From the NCBI GenBank assembly GCA_013043005.1, contig JABDOZ010000141.1, positions 1-36,494 of the forward strand: DNA of 36,494 bases, in the 5' to 3' direction. Source of the stretch: Flavobacteriaceae bacterium (lineage in GTDB: Bacteria > Bacteroidota > Bacteroidia > Flavobacteriales > Flavobacteriaceae). Both the position numbers and the translations under genes were made by a program. The notes under the pieces were generated by a model, which made no database searches, was not told where the DNA came from, and worked only from the letters and a program-made list of their open reading frames with translations. This document shows, in pieces, positions 24,590 through 34,206 of the stretch. Numbering within the stretch: position 1 is the stretch's first letter; the number at the start of each line of letters is the position of its first letter.

Positions 24590-27226
24590 ATGAATATTCC
24601 TTCTAAATATGATGCAAGTAATGTAGAAAGCAAGTGGTATGATTACTGGATGAATCACAATTATTTTCATTCAGAACCAGACAATAGGGAACCCTATACT
24701 ATTGTAATACCTCCACCGAATGTAACAGGTGTGTTGCATATGGGGCATATGCTTAACAATACCATTCAGGATGTTCTTATAAGGAGAGCTCGTTTAATAG
24801 GGAAAAACGCTTGTTGGGTTCCTGGTACAGATCACGCTTCTATAGCAACAGAGGCTAAAGTTGTAACTAAACTGAAGGAGCAAGGAATTGATAAGCACGA
24901 TTTAACCCGAGAGGACTTTTTAAAGCATGCATGGGAATGGAAAGAGGAATATGGTGGTGTGATATTGGAGCAGTTAAAAAGACTTGGTTGTTCATGTGAT
25001 TGGTCAAGAACTAAATTCACCATGGATGGTGATATGAGTGAATCCGTGATCAAGGTTTTTATCGATCTGTACAATAAAGGTCTTATTTACAGAGGATTTA
25101 GAATGGTCAATTGGGATCCGGAAGCTAAAACAACCTTATCTGATGAAGAAGTTGTTTACGAAGAAAAACAAGGCTTCTTATATTATTTGCAATATGATGT
25201 TGTTGATAGTGATGAAAAGGTAATTATCGCAACAACACGACCAGAAACTATTCTTGGTGATACAGGAATTTGCATAAATCCAAATGATAAAAGGTTCAGA
25301 CATTTAAAAGGTAAGAAAGCGATCGTACCAATATGTAATAGAGTGATTCCAATTATTGAAGATGAGTATGTTGATATTGAATTTGGAACAGGTTGTTTAA
25401 AGGTAACGCCGGCTCATGACTTAAACGATAAAGAACTGGGAGAAAAATACAATCTTGAAGTAATAGATATATTCAATGATGATGCAACATTAAACAGCTA
25501 TGGCCTGCATTACGAAGGAAAAGACAGATTTGTTGTTCAGAAGGAGATTATTAAGGAATTAGATGAGAAAGGATATTTGGTAAAAACCGAAAATTACATT
25601 AATAAAGTTGGTAAAAGTGAACGAACCAAGGCTGTTATAGAACCAAGGTTAAGCGATCAGTGGTTCTTGAAAATGGAAGACTTAGTAAAACCTGCCATTT
25701 CATCAGTTCTCGAGGATGGAGAAGTTATGTTCTTTCCTAAAAAAATGGAAAACACTTATCGTCATTGGATGGAAAACATTCGTGATTGGAATATATCTCG
25801 TCAGTTAATGTGGGGGCAACAAATTCCGGCTTATTATTATGGTGATGGAAAAGATGATTTTGTTGTTGCCGAAAATAAGGAAGCGGCCTTAAAATTAGTA
25901 CGAGAAAGGACTTCCAACCTCAAACTACAAGTTTCAGATCTAACTCAGGATTCAGATGTGTTTGATACCTGGTTCTCATCTTGGTTATGGCCAATTTCTG
26001 TGTTTGATGGCATACGAAATCCTGACAATAAAGAGATAGGATATTATTATCCAACCAACGATCTCGTAACTGCACCGGATATAATTTTCTTTTGGGTTGC
26101 AAGAATGATCATTGCAGGATATGAGTTTAGACAAAAGAAACCATTTCAAAATGTCTATTTTACTGGATTAGTGAGAGACAGTAAAGGTAGAAAGATGTCT
26201 AAACAACTGGGAAATTCTCCAGATGCTTTAAAACTGATTGATCAATATGGTGCCGATGGAGTAAGGGTAGGAATGTTATTGTTAAGTTCTGGAGCGGGTA
26301 ATGATCTGTTGTTTGATGAAGACAAATGTCAGCAGGGGAAAGCTTTCGCAAATAAAATATGGAATGCCTTTAGATTGATAAATGGATGGGAAGTTAATAA
26401 TAAATTGGAGCAGCCTAATTCAAGCAAAATAGCCTTAAAGTGGTTTGAATCCAAGCTGAATATGGCTCTATTGGAAATTGATGATCATTTTACGAAATTT
26501 AGAATATCTGATGCCTTAATGGCAACATACAAACTAATTTGGGATGATTTTGCCTCTTGGTTATTGGAAATTGTTAAACCTTCATACCAGCAACCCATAG
26601 ATGCCTTAACCAAAAAAGCAGTAGTAACATTTTTTGAGGATCTTCTAAAGATCTTACATCCTTTTATGCCATTTATTTCAGAAGAAATATGGCAACTCAT
26701 TGAGGAAAGAACTCCTGAAAATGCTCTAATTATTTCAAGTTTACCTGAGATAAAAAAATCAGACTCCTATCTTATTAATGAGTTTGAGTACGCCAAAGAA
26801 GTTGTTTCCGGTATACGAACGATCAGGAAAGAAAAAAATATTTCATTTAAAGAAACCATAGATTTTGCTGTGTTGAACAACGACCTGGTTAAGGCTACAT
26901 TTGATGATGTGATCATTAAGTTGGGAAGTCTGAAAGGAATAAACTATATAAACGAGGCTGTTGATGGCGCTTTATCATTTAGAGTTAAATCCAATGAATA
27001 TTATATACCTGTGTCTGGGGCTATAAATGTTGAAAAAGAAATTGAAAAATTAAAAGAAGAACTGGTATATACCAAAGGATTCCTAAGATCGGTTCAAAAG
27101 AAGCTAACAAACGAACGGTTCGTGAACAATGCTCCTGAGCAAGTGGTTGCCAATGAGAAGAAAAAGGAAGCAGATGCTTTGGCAAAAATTGAAACCCTTA
27201 AAGCGAGTTTAGCAAGTTTGAATTAG
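24590..27226 (+). CDS. valS: Valyl-tRNA synthetase
   Basis: An 878-residue class I aminoacyl-tRNA synthetase. The HIGH motif reads HMGHM (about residues 46-50, after PPPNVTG) and the KMSKS motif reads KMSKQ (about 535-539). The CP1 editing domain carries TTRPETILGDT (about 214-224), the WDPEAKTTLSDEEV motif is near 175, and the C-terminal coiled-coil arm ends the protein. Length is normal. Charges tRNA-Val and edits mischarged threonine. Single gene with its own promoter. Confidence 0.98.
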   Translation: MNIPSKYDASNVESKWYDYWMNHNYFHSEPDNREPYTIVIPPPNVTGVLHMGHMLNNTIQDVLIRRARLIGKNACWVPGTDHASIATEAKVVTKLKEQGIDKHDLTREDFLKHAWEWKEEYGGVILEQLKRLGCSCDWSRTKFTMDGDMSESVIKVFIDLYNKGLIYRGFRMVNWDPEAKTTLSDEEVVYEEKQGFLYYLQYDVVDSDEKVIIATTRPETILGDTGICINPNDKRFRHLKGKKAIVPICNRVIPIIEDEYVDIEFGTGCLKVTPAHDLNDKELGEKYNLEVIDIFNDDATLNSYGLHYEGKDRFVVQKEIIKELDEKGYLVKTENYINKVGKSERTKAVIEPRLSDQWFLKMEDLVKPAISSVLEDGEVMFFPKKMENTYRHWMENIRDWNISRQLMWGQQIPAYYYGDGKDDFVVAENKEAALKLVRERTSNLKLQVSDLTQDSDVFDTWFSSWLWPISVFDGIRNPDNKEIGYYYPTNDLVTAPDIIFFWVARMIIAGYEFRQKKPFQNVYFTGLVRDSKGRKMSKQLGNSPDALKLIDQYGADGVRVGMLLLSSGAGNDLLFDEDKCQQGKAFANKIWNAFRLINGWEVNNKLEQPNSSKIALKWFESKLNMALLEIDDHFTKFRISDALMATYKLIWDDFASWLLEIVKPSYQQPIDALTKKAVVTFFEDLLKILHPFMPFISEEIWQLIEERTPENALIISSLPEIKKSDSYLINEFEYAKEVVSGIRTIRKEKNISFKETIDFAVLNNDLVKATFDDVIIKLGSLKGINYINEAVDGALSFRVKSNEYYIPVSGAINVEKEIEKLKEELVYTKGFLRSVQKKLTNERFVNNAPEQVVANEKKKEADALAKIETLKASLASLN

Positions 27227-27315
27227 TGTTTTCGTAAAGGGTCCAGATTAATCTAATGGAAGTCAAATGGATGCTATTGGTATTTTAGCTTATATAAGCA
27301 ACAGTATTCATAATT
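27227..27315. other. Gap between valS and the methyltransferase
   Basis: No gene, no clear terminator hairpin and no repeat was found in these 89 bases, although the two flanking genes converge. Confidence 0.4.
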
Positions 27316-28134
27316 TTAAAATTGTTTAAACCAATCATAGGAACGTTCATCTTCCTTGATTTTTTTTAAAGCAATCATACTAGTATTTAATTTAAACTGT
27401 CTATTTTTTTGAGCAATGTGTCCGGGAAGTATCCGAGAAGTAACAGAGAAAGGTAAGATAAGAGATAGCAATTTCAATGGAAAAGTTAATATTTTTTCTA
27501 ATTCTCTTCTTGGATAAGACATTTCAACTGTACCGATAACTTCGTAACTTGGATATTGCGATATATAGCCCATTAGTTTATTAATACTCGGGTAAGTCAC
27601 ATCATCGAAAATAATTATTCCATTAACTGAAAGCATTTTATTTATATAAAAAAAATCAATTAGTGTATGGTCTAATGTATGCCAACCATCAATAAATCCT
27701 AAGTCAAATTTTTTTCCATCTTTTAACAATTTTGGTAGAGCTAATTCTGAATAGTCTTCAATTAATTCAAAGTAATTTACTCCAGTTTTTTTTAAATTTT
27801 CAAATCCAATATTATTCCATTGTGATGATTGAAACGGATCTATTATTGTGTGATGTTTAGAATATTTCTTTGATAGTCCTAAACAAATGAACAATGATGA
27901 TAATCCATATGCACACCCAACTTCAATAGTATTTGTAATATTGTTACTTTCGATAATATTCTGAATAAACTCACCCTCTTTTTTACTAATACTGGTTAAT
28001 CCAACTTCATATTCTTTGTTATTAGAGTCAAATACTTTACCTGAACTATAGATTTCTTCTAATAAATGTTGTATTTCCTTTATTTTGGTCTTACTATGAT
28101 TACTAATTTTAATGATATGAAATTGTATTAATGT
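27316..28134 (-). CDS. Class I SAM methyltransferase (Methyltransf_24-like), no standard start codon
   Basis: An open frame of 273 codons. Motif I is TIEVGCAYGLSSLFIC, encoded at about 27886-27930; downstream are IDPFQSSQW, FIDGWHTLDHT and IIIFDDV, typical of methyltransferases acting on small molecules or glycans. The only TTG (27894) would begin inside motif I and remove the SAM-binding glycines, so it cannot be the true start. Upstream codons read as normal protein (for example KEYEVGLTSISKKEGEF) up to a TAA at 28137, but no ATG, GTG or TTG occurs there. Either a rare start such as ATT is used or the 5' end has been lost. It lies next to a decayed gene, which favours partial loss. Confidence 0.7.
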   Translation of the reverse strand, partial: TLIQFHIIKISNHSKTKIKEIQHLLEEIYSSGKVFDSNNKEYEVGLTSISKKEGEFIQNIIESNNITNTIEVGCAYGLSSLFICLGLSKKYSKHHTIIDPFQSSQWNNIGFENLKKTGVNYFELIEDYSELALPKLLKDGKKFDLGFIDGWHTLDHTLIDFFYINKMLSVNGIIIFDDVTYPSINKLMGYISQYPSYEVIGTVEMSYPRRELEKILTFPLKLLSLILPFSVTSRILPGHIAQKNRQFKLNTSMIALKKIKEDERSYDWFKQF

Positions 28135-28195
28135 TTATTTAATATGTTATTTGTTCGTCTTTTGTAAGTCACACATCAAAATTGAACTCCTGTAA

Positions 28196-28604
28196 CTAAA
28201 ACCTATTTTTAATGGGTCCGATCACAAAATGGTTCGTTAAATGATTCACCAAATAAGTAATAAGCTGTTGTTCTTTTTATTAGCCGTTTCCTTACCCTCA
28301 TTTTTTTACTTTTTATGTACCACCGTGAACCAATAATGGACCATTTCTTTAAACTTAAACGCTTGTTTCAACAGGGTTTGATTTTTCTACTTCTTTCATT
28401 TAATAATCTTACGTCTCTAAATTTTTTTTATATTATCCCTTTAATTCTGAGTTGCTTTCATTTTCTATAGTTATCTAGAACTTTTCATTTGGTTTTAAAC
28501 ATTTGGTAAAGTCTTTACACATTCTGCAGAATTGATACACTTGGTAAGAACCATAAAACAGATAATTTACCATTGATATAATTCCTTGTAATTTCTTTTT
28601 TCAT
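28196..28604 (-). pseudogene. Decayed (4Fe-4S)-binding (Fer4_19) plus CDGSH iron-sulfur fusion gene
   Basis: Not one open frame, but ordered fragments on the minus strand match a known fusion. From the ATG at 28604: MKKEITRNYINGKLSVLW. After a frame change, 28539-28498: CINSAECVKTLPNV. After another, 28495-28436: KPNEKF, a TAG, then ITIENESNSELKG. Then 28378-28322: NPVETSV with two TAA codons before RNGPLLVHG. Finally 28268-28212: GESFNEPFCDRTH, then a TAA. The first half fits divergent 4Fe-4S mono-cluster proteins (PF06902) and the second the CDGSH domain (PF09360). Two CDGSH cysteines have become aromatic residues. At least three stops and several indels make it non-functional. Confidence 0.82.
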
Positions 28605-28634
28605 AACTGGTTTTTAAATTATTAAAAATGAAAC

Positions 28635-28901
28635 TTACTTTCTGTATAAAAAATAATTATTGACCAAATCAATATATTTTTGTTTGGCTTCATTCTCTGA
28701 AATATCCTCTAATTGAAAGATTGCATTGGTCTTAAACGCATTGATAATTGGTTTTTTACTACCTGGTCTGCTGTAATCGTTTGTTGCCTTTTTGTAGTAC
28801 GCATATAATTTTAACAACACATCGGCCGGAAATGGATCTGTATATTCATTTATTCTTTTAACAGCTTCTTGGAATTCTATGTCTAATTTTTCAGAAGTCA
28901 T
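28635..28901 (-). CDS. Acyl-CoA-binding protein
   Basis: An 88-residue four-helix ACBP: the core YAYYKKATNDYSRPGSKKP (about residues 33-51) carries the conserved Tyr/Lys residues that hold the CoA phosphates. It binds medium and long acyl-CoAs in the cytoplasm, buffering them for lipid synthesis. Its ATG overlaps the end of psd by four bases (ATGA), so it is last in the phospholipid operon. The helix 3 region is slightly divergent from eukaryotic ACBP but length fits. Confidence 0.93.
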   Translation of the reverse strand: MTSEKLDIEFQEAVKRINEYTDPFPADVLLKLYAYYKKATNDYSRPGSKKPIINAFKTNAIFQLEDISENEAKQKYIDLVNNYFLYRK

Positions 28902-29551
28902 GGTTTTTCGGCAACAACATTAATGCCTCCTTTTACTTTTTGGTTTAAGCTTACTTTAATTTTAGTATCTAAAGGTAAGAACAAATCAACTCTACTACCA
29001 AACTTTATGAAACCAGCGTCTACACCCTGAACAGCCAAATCATCTTCCTTGGCATAATTAACTATTCGTCTAGCCATAGCTCCTGCAATCTGTCTGTATA
29101 CAACTTGACCATAAACTTTATTTTCTATAACTACAGTAGTTCGTTCATTTTCTTCACTAGATTTTGGATGCCATGCAACCAGATATTTTCCAGGATGATA
29201 TTTACTAAAGAGTATTTTTCCACTAATAGGGTAGCGGGTCACATGAACATTAATTGGAGACATAAAAATACTAACCTGCAATCTTTTGTCCTTAAAATAT
29301 TCTTTTTCAATGACTTCTTCTATCACAACGACCTTGCCATCAACTGGTGCCAAAACTTGATTATCGTTTAGGATTGTTTGTCGTTTAGGATTTCTAAAAA
29401 ATTGGGCTATCAGTATAAAAAGAACTAAAAATGTAATCAGTAAAATTATTCTTAGCCATTTAATCTCCATAAATTGGTCTGTCAGCAAGCTTAATCCCAA
29501 AAGCAGAATAAATGAAATGATCAGTATTTTATGGCCTTCCTTATGAAACAT
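28898..29551 (-). CDS. psd: Phosphatidylserine decarboxylase, short form
   Basis: A 217-residue proenzyme of the short PSD family that makes phosphatidylethanolamine. Two hydrophobic segments (about 8-24 and 33-51) anchor it to the inner membrane. The autocleavage site is Gly185-Ser186 in FIKFGSRVD, giving the pyruvoyl cofactor; APVDGKV (about 68-74) and HVTRYP (about 103-108) are family motifs. It overlaps cdsA by 11 bases and the ACBP gene by four. Confidence 0.95.
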   Translation of the reverse strand: MFHKEGHKILIISFILLLGLSLLTDQFMEIKWLRIILLITFLVLFILIAQFFRNPKRQTILNDNQVLAPVDGKVVVIEEVIEKEYFKDKRLQVSIFMSPINVHVTRYPISGKILFSKYHPGKYLVAWHPKSSEENERTTVVIENKVYGQVVYRQIAGAMARRIVNYAKEDDLAVQGVDAGFIKFGSRVDLFLPLDTKIKVSLNQKVKGGINVVAEKP

Positions 29552-30362
29552 GGTTTAACATTTTTATAACTAAAAAAATAAATGGAGCTGCAAAGATAAT
29601 ACTATCCAGACGATCCAATAAGCCTCCATGACCAGGCATAATTACTCCACTGTCTTTGACATTTGCCTGCCGTTTGAATTTCGATTCGATTAAATCACCT
29701 AATGTTCCAAAAACACTTATTACAATGGCCAATATAAGCCAGTTCGAAAATTTAAATGTATAAGAGAATTTTGCAATGGCTGCACTCGCGATACATGCGA
29801 AAAATAAGCCACCCAAAAAACCTTCAACTGTCTTTTTAGGAGATACGCTTGGAAATAACTTTTGTTTACCAAAATTTTTACCTATTAGATATGCAAATGA
29901 ATCGTTAACCCAGACTAAAATGAAACTACCCAATAGGATATTTGGGTTAAACATTACATAATATTCGGCTATCAGGATCATGAACAAAAATCCACTGGTT
30001 AAATAGAAAGTAGTTAAAATAAACCGTTTGGATTCGAACAAAGGAATGGTTTTTTCTGAAAAAAGATCCTTAATGAGCAATAGTTGTACAAAAATGGTGA
30101 TCACATGTAAAATCTGGATAGCTTCATTAAATCCCGGAATAGGACTTATTAAATGATGTATTAAACCAAATGCACCATAGATTAAAGCAAAAATTATATA
30201 AGGAAAAAAGCTTTTTAGTTTGATAAGTTTCTTGAATTCGGCCAGACATATTAGGCCAAATACAAAAAATAAAATAATAAGGGCAGTTTCATAAGGCAAT
30301 AATAAAAGAAATAGTGCAACATATATTGCACCAGAAATAGCTCTTATTAAAAGTTCTTTCAT
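29541..30362 (-). CDS. cdsA: Phosphatidate cytidylyltransferase
   Basis: A 273-residue inner-membrane enzyme with about eight helices, making CDP-diacylglycerol from phosphatidate and CTP. The C-terminal signature KDSGVIMPGHGGLLDRLDS (about 237-255) holds the catalytic aspartates, and LVWVNDSFAYLIGKNFGK (about 150-167) the other conserved acid. It lies three bases after the LUD gene and overlaps psd, so the three are one operon. Confidence 0.96.
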   Translation of the reverse strand: MKELLIRAISGAIYVALFLLLLPYETALIILFFVFGLICLAEFKKLIKLKSFFPYIIFALIYGAFGLIHHLISPIPGFNEAIQILHVITIFVQLLLIKDLFSEKTIPLFESKRFILTTFYLTSGFLFMILIAEYYVMFNPNILLGSFILVWVNDSFAYLIGKNFGKQKLFPSVSPKKTVEGFLGGLFFACIASAAIAKFSYTFKFSNWLILAIVISVFGTLGDLIESKFKRQANVKDSGVIMPGHGGLLDRLDSIIFAAPFIFLVIKMLNHVS

Positions 30363-30365
30363 GAA

Positions 30366-30971
30366 TTATAGATCTTCCAACAGAAGCAAATATAAGTTTT
30401 TTGTACTACTCCCATAACTAAGGAAGTCTTTGTCCTCTTTATTCTTAAAATGCTTAATGGTTGTAATATTTGTTGGTAGCTTATTCTTGTTCTTATTTTT
30501 GATTATGCGAAGTCCTTCCCCAATATTTTCCACTAATTGGCTAGTCGTTGCATAAATAACAAAATTAAGAGGTAATTCGGTTAATTTTTTTTCTGCTATT
30601 TGGTTGGAGGAAATTAAGATTGAACCATCATCGGCAATTAAATTTTCACATGTCAGTAAAAAATAAGCTGCTTCTGAACCCTTTTTTGTGATATTTAGTT
30701 TGTAGTCCTTAAAAAGACCTTTAATCCTGTCGTCTATGACCATGACCTTCTCTTTATCCCAATTATTTTCGAGGAGAATTTGTTCAAGACTATAAAATAT
30801 TTCATCAAGGTTATCACAATACAAAAACTTTCCTCCATTTGCTTTAAAGTTTATTGTAAAGCGTTCATCAACAGGGATCTTAATTTCTGGCATATATTTA
30901 CCACGACCAGCTGCAATTTCTTCAGGTAGGCCCTTGGATTTCTTACCAAAAATTCTGCGAAAAATATTCAT
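30366..30971 (-). CDS. LUD domain (LutC/YkgG-like) protein
   Basis: A 201-residue protein with a single LUD domain. Features include the early VMVIDDRIK strand, a TCENLIADDGSILISSNQI segment (about residues 110-128, core IADDGSIL), and the C-terminal KNLYLLLLED. LutC is a component of lactate utilisation, but a lone LUD gene between ftsH and cdsA is a common flavobacterial arrangement and gives no clue to substrate. No LutA or LutB partner is present in the window. Confidence 0.85.
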   Translation of the reverse strand: MNIFRRIFGKKSKGLPEEIAAGRGKYMPEIKIPVDERFTINFKANGGKFLYCDNLDEIFYSLEQILLENNWDKEKVMVIDDRIKGLFKDYKLNITKKGSEAAYFLLTCENLIADDGSILISSNQIAEKKLTELPLNFVIYATTSQLVENIGEGLRIIKNKNKNKLPTNITTIKHFKNKEDKDFLSYGSSTKNLYLLLLEDL

Positions 30972-31087
30972 TTAAAGTTCTTGAATTTATTCAATTAACC
31001 CAGTATATACCAAAGATAAAAAATCTTAGATGAAACTGTTTATAATTGGTAATAATTCAAATATATATTCACTTTTATTCTTGAGAA

Positions 31088-33007
31088 TTACTCAAGGACT
31101 TCTCTTTCATGCGGTCTTTTACCGAATATTTTTTCTAAATTATCTTTAAAAATCACTTCCTTTTCGAGCAACACTTCAGCAAGTTCTGTTAGCTTGTTTT
31201 TATTTTCTTTCAAAATTTTAATGGCTCGTTGATACTGTTTTTCTATGATATCAGATATTTCTTTATCTATCAATTCGGCAGTTTGTTCACTGTAGGGTTT
31301 TGTAAAACCATACTCACTTTGACCTGAGGAATCATAATAGGTTAAATTACCAACTTTATCACTCAAACCATAAACAGTTACCATGGCTCTAGCTTGTTTT
31401 GTTACTTTCTCTAAGTCACTCAATGCTCCAGTTGATATTTTATTGAAAACCACTTTTTCAGCAGCGCGACCTCCCAATGCGGCACACATTTCATCCAACA
31501 TTTGCTCAGGATGCACAATTAGTCTTTCTTCCGGCAAATACCAAGCTGCACCCAAGGATCTACCTCTGGGCACAATGGTCACTTTTACCAAAGGAGCTGC
31601 ATGTTCTAATAACCAACTAATGGTAGCATGACCTGCTTCATGATAAGCAACAGCCTTTTTTTCTTCTGGAGTAACAATTTTATTCTTTTTTTCAAGTCCA
31701 CCGACAATTCTATCCACGGCATCCAAAAAGTCTTGTCTTCCTACTGACTTGCTTCCTTTTCTGGCTGCTATTAAAGCGGCTTCATTACAGACATTAGCGA
31801 TATCTGCACCTGAAAATCCTGGAGTTTGCTTTGATAAAAAGTCTACATCCAGATCTTTCGATTTTTTAAGGGGTTTCAAATGAACATCAAAAATTTCCTT
31901 TCTTTCTCTTACATCAGGAAGGTCCACAAATATTTGTCTATCGAATCTTCCTGCGCGCATTAAAGCCTTATCCAAAATATCGGCACGGTTTGTAGCAGCA
32001 ACTACAATTACATTTGTATTTGTACCAAAACCGTCCATTTCTGTGAGTAATTGGTTTAAGGTATTTTCTCGCTCATCGTTACTTCCAGACATAATATTTT
32101 TCCCTCTTGCACGTCCAATGGCATCAATTTCATCTATAAAAATAATTGACGGTGATTTTTCTTTCGCCTGTTTGAAGAGATCCCGAACCCTTGATGCTCC
32201 TACACCGACAAACATTTCAACAAAATCAGACCCCGATAATGAAAAGAAAGGTACTTGTGCTTCTCCTGCTACTGCTTTTGCAAGTAGGGTTTTTCCAGTT
32301 CCCGGAGGACCAATTAATAGAGCTCCCTTTGGAATTTTTCCACCTAGAGAAGTATATTTATCAGGGTTCTTTAAAAAGTCAACTATTTCTTGAACTTCTT
32401 CTTTAGCGCCTTCAAGTCCGGCAACGTCTTTAAAAGACGTCTTCACGACTGTATTCTGATCAAATAATTTTGCTTTGGATTTGCCAATATTGAATATTTG
32501 ACCTCCAGCTCCGCCTCCCGCTCCAGATGACATTCTGCGCATTATAAACAACCAAACACCTATGAATAAACCAAAGAAGATTAAAGTTGGTAGAATTTCT
32601 GCCCAAATGCTATGTTCTGTTTTATAATCTAGAACCGTCGTTAGATTATTATCTCTAATTATAGTATTAATTTGATTTTCAAAATTCTGTAGGTCACCAA
32701 ATTCAAACGTGTAATTAGGTGAACCGATGGAAAGAAATGATGTGCTCTTGGTTTTTTTATGAACTTCTTTTTCTAAAGCTACCTTAGTTAAAAAAACTTT
32801 TGCTTCATATTTATTGACTATCTCAATTTTGGCCACATCACCATCTTCCAAGTATTGCAAAAATTGAGCTGGAGTTGTTGATTTTATAGTTTCCATACTG
32901 CCTCCAGAAAAAAGCTGAATTCCTAAAAATACAGCCAAAATTATCCCATATACCCAATATGGACTAAATTTGGGTTTTGAAGGTTTATTTTTGTTATCGT
33001 TTGCCAT
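31088..33007 (-). CDS. ftsH: ATP-dependent zinc metalloprotease FtsH
   Basis: A 639-residue membrane AAA protease for quality control of membrane and short-lived proteins. Two transmembrane helices (about 16-33 and 138-156) frame the periplasmic domain. The AAA domain has Walker A GPPGTGKT (233-240), Walker [10 protein letters not shown] (288-296) and the second region of homology near ATNRADILD. The zinc site HEAGH is at 456-460. It lies ten bases after rsfS and 116 bases ahead of the LUD gene. Length is typical of the class. Confidence 0.98.
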   Translation of the reverse strand: MANDNKNKPSKPKFSPYWVYGIILAVFLGIQLFSGGSMETIKSTTPAQFLQYLEDGDVAKIEIVNKYEAKVFLTKVALEKEVHKKTKSTSFLSIGSPNYTFEFGDLQNFENQINTIIRDNNLTTVLDYKTEHSIWAEILPTLIFFGLFIGVWLFIMRRMSSGAGGGAGGQIFNIGKSKAKLFDQNTVVKTSFKDVAGLEGAKEEVQEIVDFLKNPDKYTSLGGKIPKGALLIGPPGTGKTLLAKAVAGEAQVPFFSLSGSDFVEMFVGVGASRVRDLFKQAKEKSPSIIFIDEIDAIGRARGKNIMSGSNDERENTLNQLLTEMDGFGTNTNVIVVAATNRADILDKALMRAGRFDRQIFVDLPDVRERKEIFDVHLKPLKKSKDLDVDFLSKQTPGFSGADIANVCNEAALIAARKGSKSVGRQDFLDAVDRIVGGLEKKNKIVTPEEKKAVAYHEAGHATISWLLEHAAPLVKVTIVPRGRSLGAAWYLPEERLIVHPEQMLDEMCAALGGRAAEKVVFNKISTGALSDLEKVTKQARAMVTVYGLSDKVGNLTYYDSSGQSEYGFTKPYSEQTAELIDKEISDIIEKQYQRAIKILKENKNKLTELAEVLLEKEVIFKDNLEKIFGKRPHEREVLE

Positions 33008-33017
33008 TAATCTTTTT

Positions 33018-33389
33018 TTAGTAACTAGTTTCTATTTCTGTTGTTATAGCATCTCCCCAAAGACTTTCAATATTATAATATTCTCTCACATGTTTTTGAA
33101 ATACATGCACTACAACATTTACATAATCCATCAGAACCCATTCGGCATTATTACTTCCTTCAATATGCCATGGTTTATCTTTTATTTCTTTACTTACCTT
33201 TTTTTGAATGGAATTTACAATTGCACTAACTTGAGTATTAGAAGTACCATCACAAATTATAAAATAATCGCAAACCATATTTTCAATTTCTCTCAAGTCT
33301 AAGATACTTATGTTTTGTCCTTTTACATCTTCAATTCCAGTGATTACAGAGGCTATTAGTTGATCTGCGGTCGATAAATTTCTCGTCAT
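33018..33389 (-). CDS. rsfS: Ribosomal silencing factor RsfS
   Basis: A 123-residue RsfS/Iojap protein that binds large-subunit protein uL14 and blocks subunit joining in slow growth. Core motifs are CDYFIICDGTSNTQVSAI (about residues 38-55, core FIICDG) and WVLMDYVNVVVHVF (about 86-99). It is encoded just before ftsH with a ten-base gap, and is divergent from birA, with a -7 box just upstream. Confidence 0.96.
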   Translation of the reverse strand: MTRNLSTADQLIASVITGIEDVKGQNISILDLREIENMVCDYFIICDGTSNTQVSAIVNSIQKKVSKEIKDKPWHIEGSNNAEWVLMDYVNVVVHVFQKHVREYYNIESLWGDAITTEIETSY

Positions 33390-33409
33390 TAAAATGTTTT
33401 AATTTTGTG

Positions 33410-33417
33410 CAAAGTTA
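33410..33417 (-). promoter_or_regulatory. Candidate -7 box of rsfS-ftsH
   Basis: On the minus strand TAACTTTG matches TAnnTTTG and lies 20 bases before the ATG at 33389. No convincing -33 element at the expected distance. Confidence 0.4.
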
Positions 33418-33474
33418 AAATTTTTTAGTTCTTTACACTTTAATTGTTTCTTAAGATTATTATAAATCTTCAAT

Positions 33475-34206
33475 ATGCACATAATCAAACTTAGTGCCAC
33501 CGATTCGACAAATTCATACTTAAGAAACAAGAGTTTGAAAGAATTAGTTCAAGATTATACGGTTATTGTTACGGACCATCAAACCAAAGGAAGAGGACAA
33601 ATGGGAACTAAATGGAATTCACAGGCAGGTAAAAACCTTGTATTCAGTGTATTTAAGGATGTTAGATCTTTATGTATAGAGTATCCATTTTATCTCAGTA
33701 TGATAACGTCTTTGTCAATTAAATCGGTATTAAAAAAAATAAATGTACCCAACATAAGAATTAAATGGCCAAACGACATTATGTCAGATAACAAAAAGAT
33801 CTGTGGTGTATTGATTGAAAATGTTTATAAAAAAAACAAACTAAATTCTTCCATAATTGGCATAGGACTCAATGTAAATCAAACACAGTTTACAGAATTA
33901 CCTCAGGCCTCTTCGTTAAAGTTGCAAACAGGTGTTCATTTCAATTCAACCGAATTATTAATTATGATTCTGGATGAACTTAAAATTAATTTTAGTTTAT
34001 ATGACAATGGACACTTGCAAGACATAAAAAAAGAATATGAAACTAACCTATTTAGCATTGATAAAGCATCTAAATTCAAAAGTGCTCATGGTAATATGTT
34101 CTCTGGCTATATTAAAGGAATTGCAGATTCTGGTAAGCTAAAGATTTTAACTGAAGGAAGAGAAATTAAGGAATTTGACTTGAAAGAAGTTCAGCTATTA
34201 TATTAA
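33475..34206 (+). CDS. birA: Biotin-[acetyl-CoA carboxylase] ligase
   Basis: A 243-residue biotin protein ligase without the N-terminal DNA-binding domain, so it is a ligase only and not a repressor. The biotinyl-AMP loop GRGQMGTKW (about 42-50) and the catalytic KWPNDI (about 100-105) are present, followed by GVLIEN and GIGLNVNQ. It attaches biotin to carboxyl-carrier proteins. The 3' end overlaps the SRPBCC gene by four bases in convergent orientation. Confidence 0.95.
   Translation: MHIIKLSATDSTNSYLRNKSLKELVQDYTVIVTDHQTKGRGQMGTKWNSQAGKNLVFSVFKDVRSLCIEYPFYLSMITSLSIKSVLKKINVPNIRIKWPNDIMSDNKKICGVLIENVYKKNKLNSSIIGIGLNVNQTQFTELPQASSLKLQTGVHFNSTELLIMILDELKINFSLYDNGHLQDIKKEYETNLFSIDKASKFKSAHGNMFSGYIKGIADSGKLKILTEGREIKEFDLKEVQLLY

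Noticed and set aside
27892-27894. TTG as the start of the methyltransferase
   Set aside because: It would begin inside SAM motif I and remove the glycines; the frame upstream continues as clear methyltransferase-like protein.
28138-28195. Insertion-sequence remnant as the cause of decay next to the methyltransferase
   Set aside because: No transposase fragment, terminal inverted repeats or target duplication could be found.
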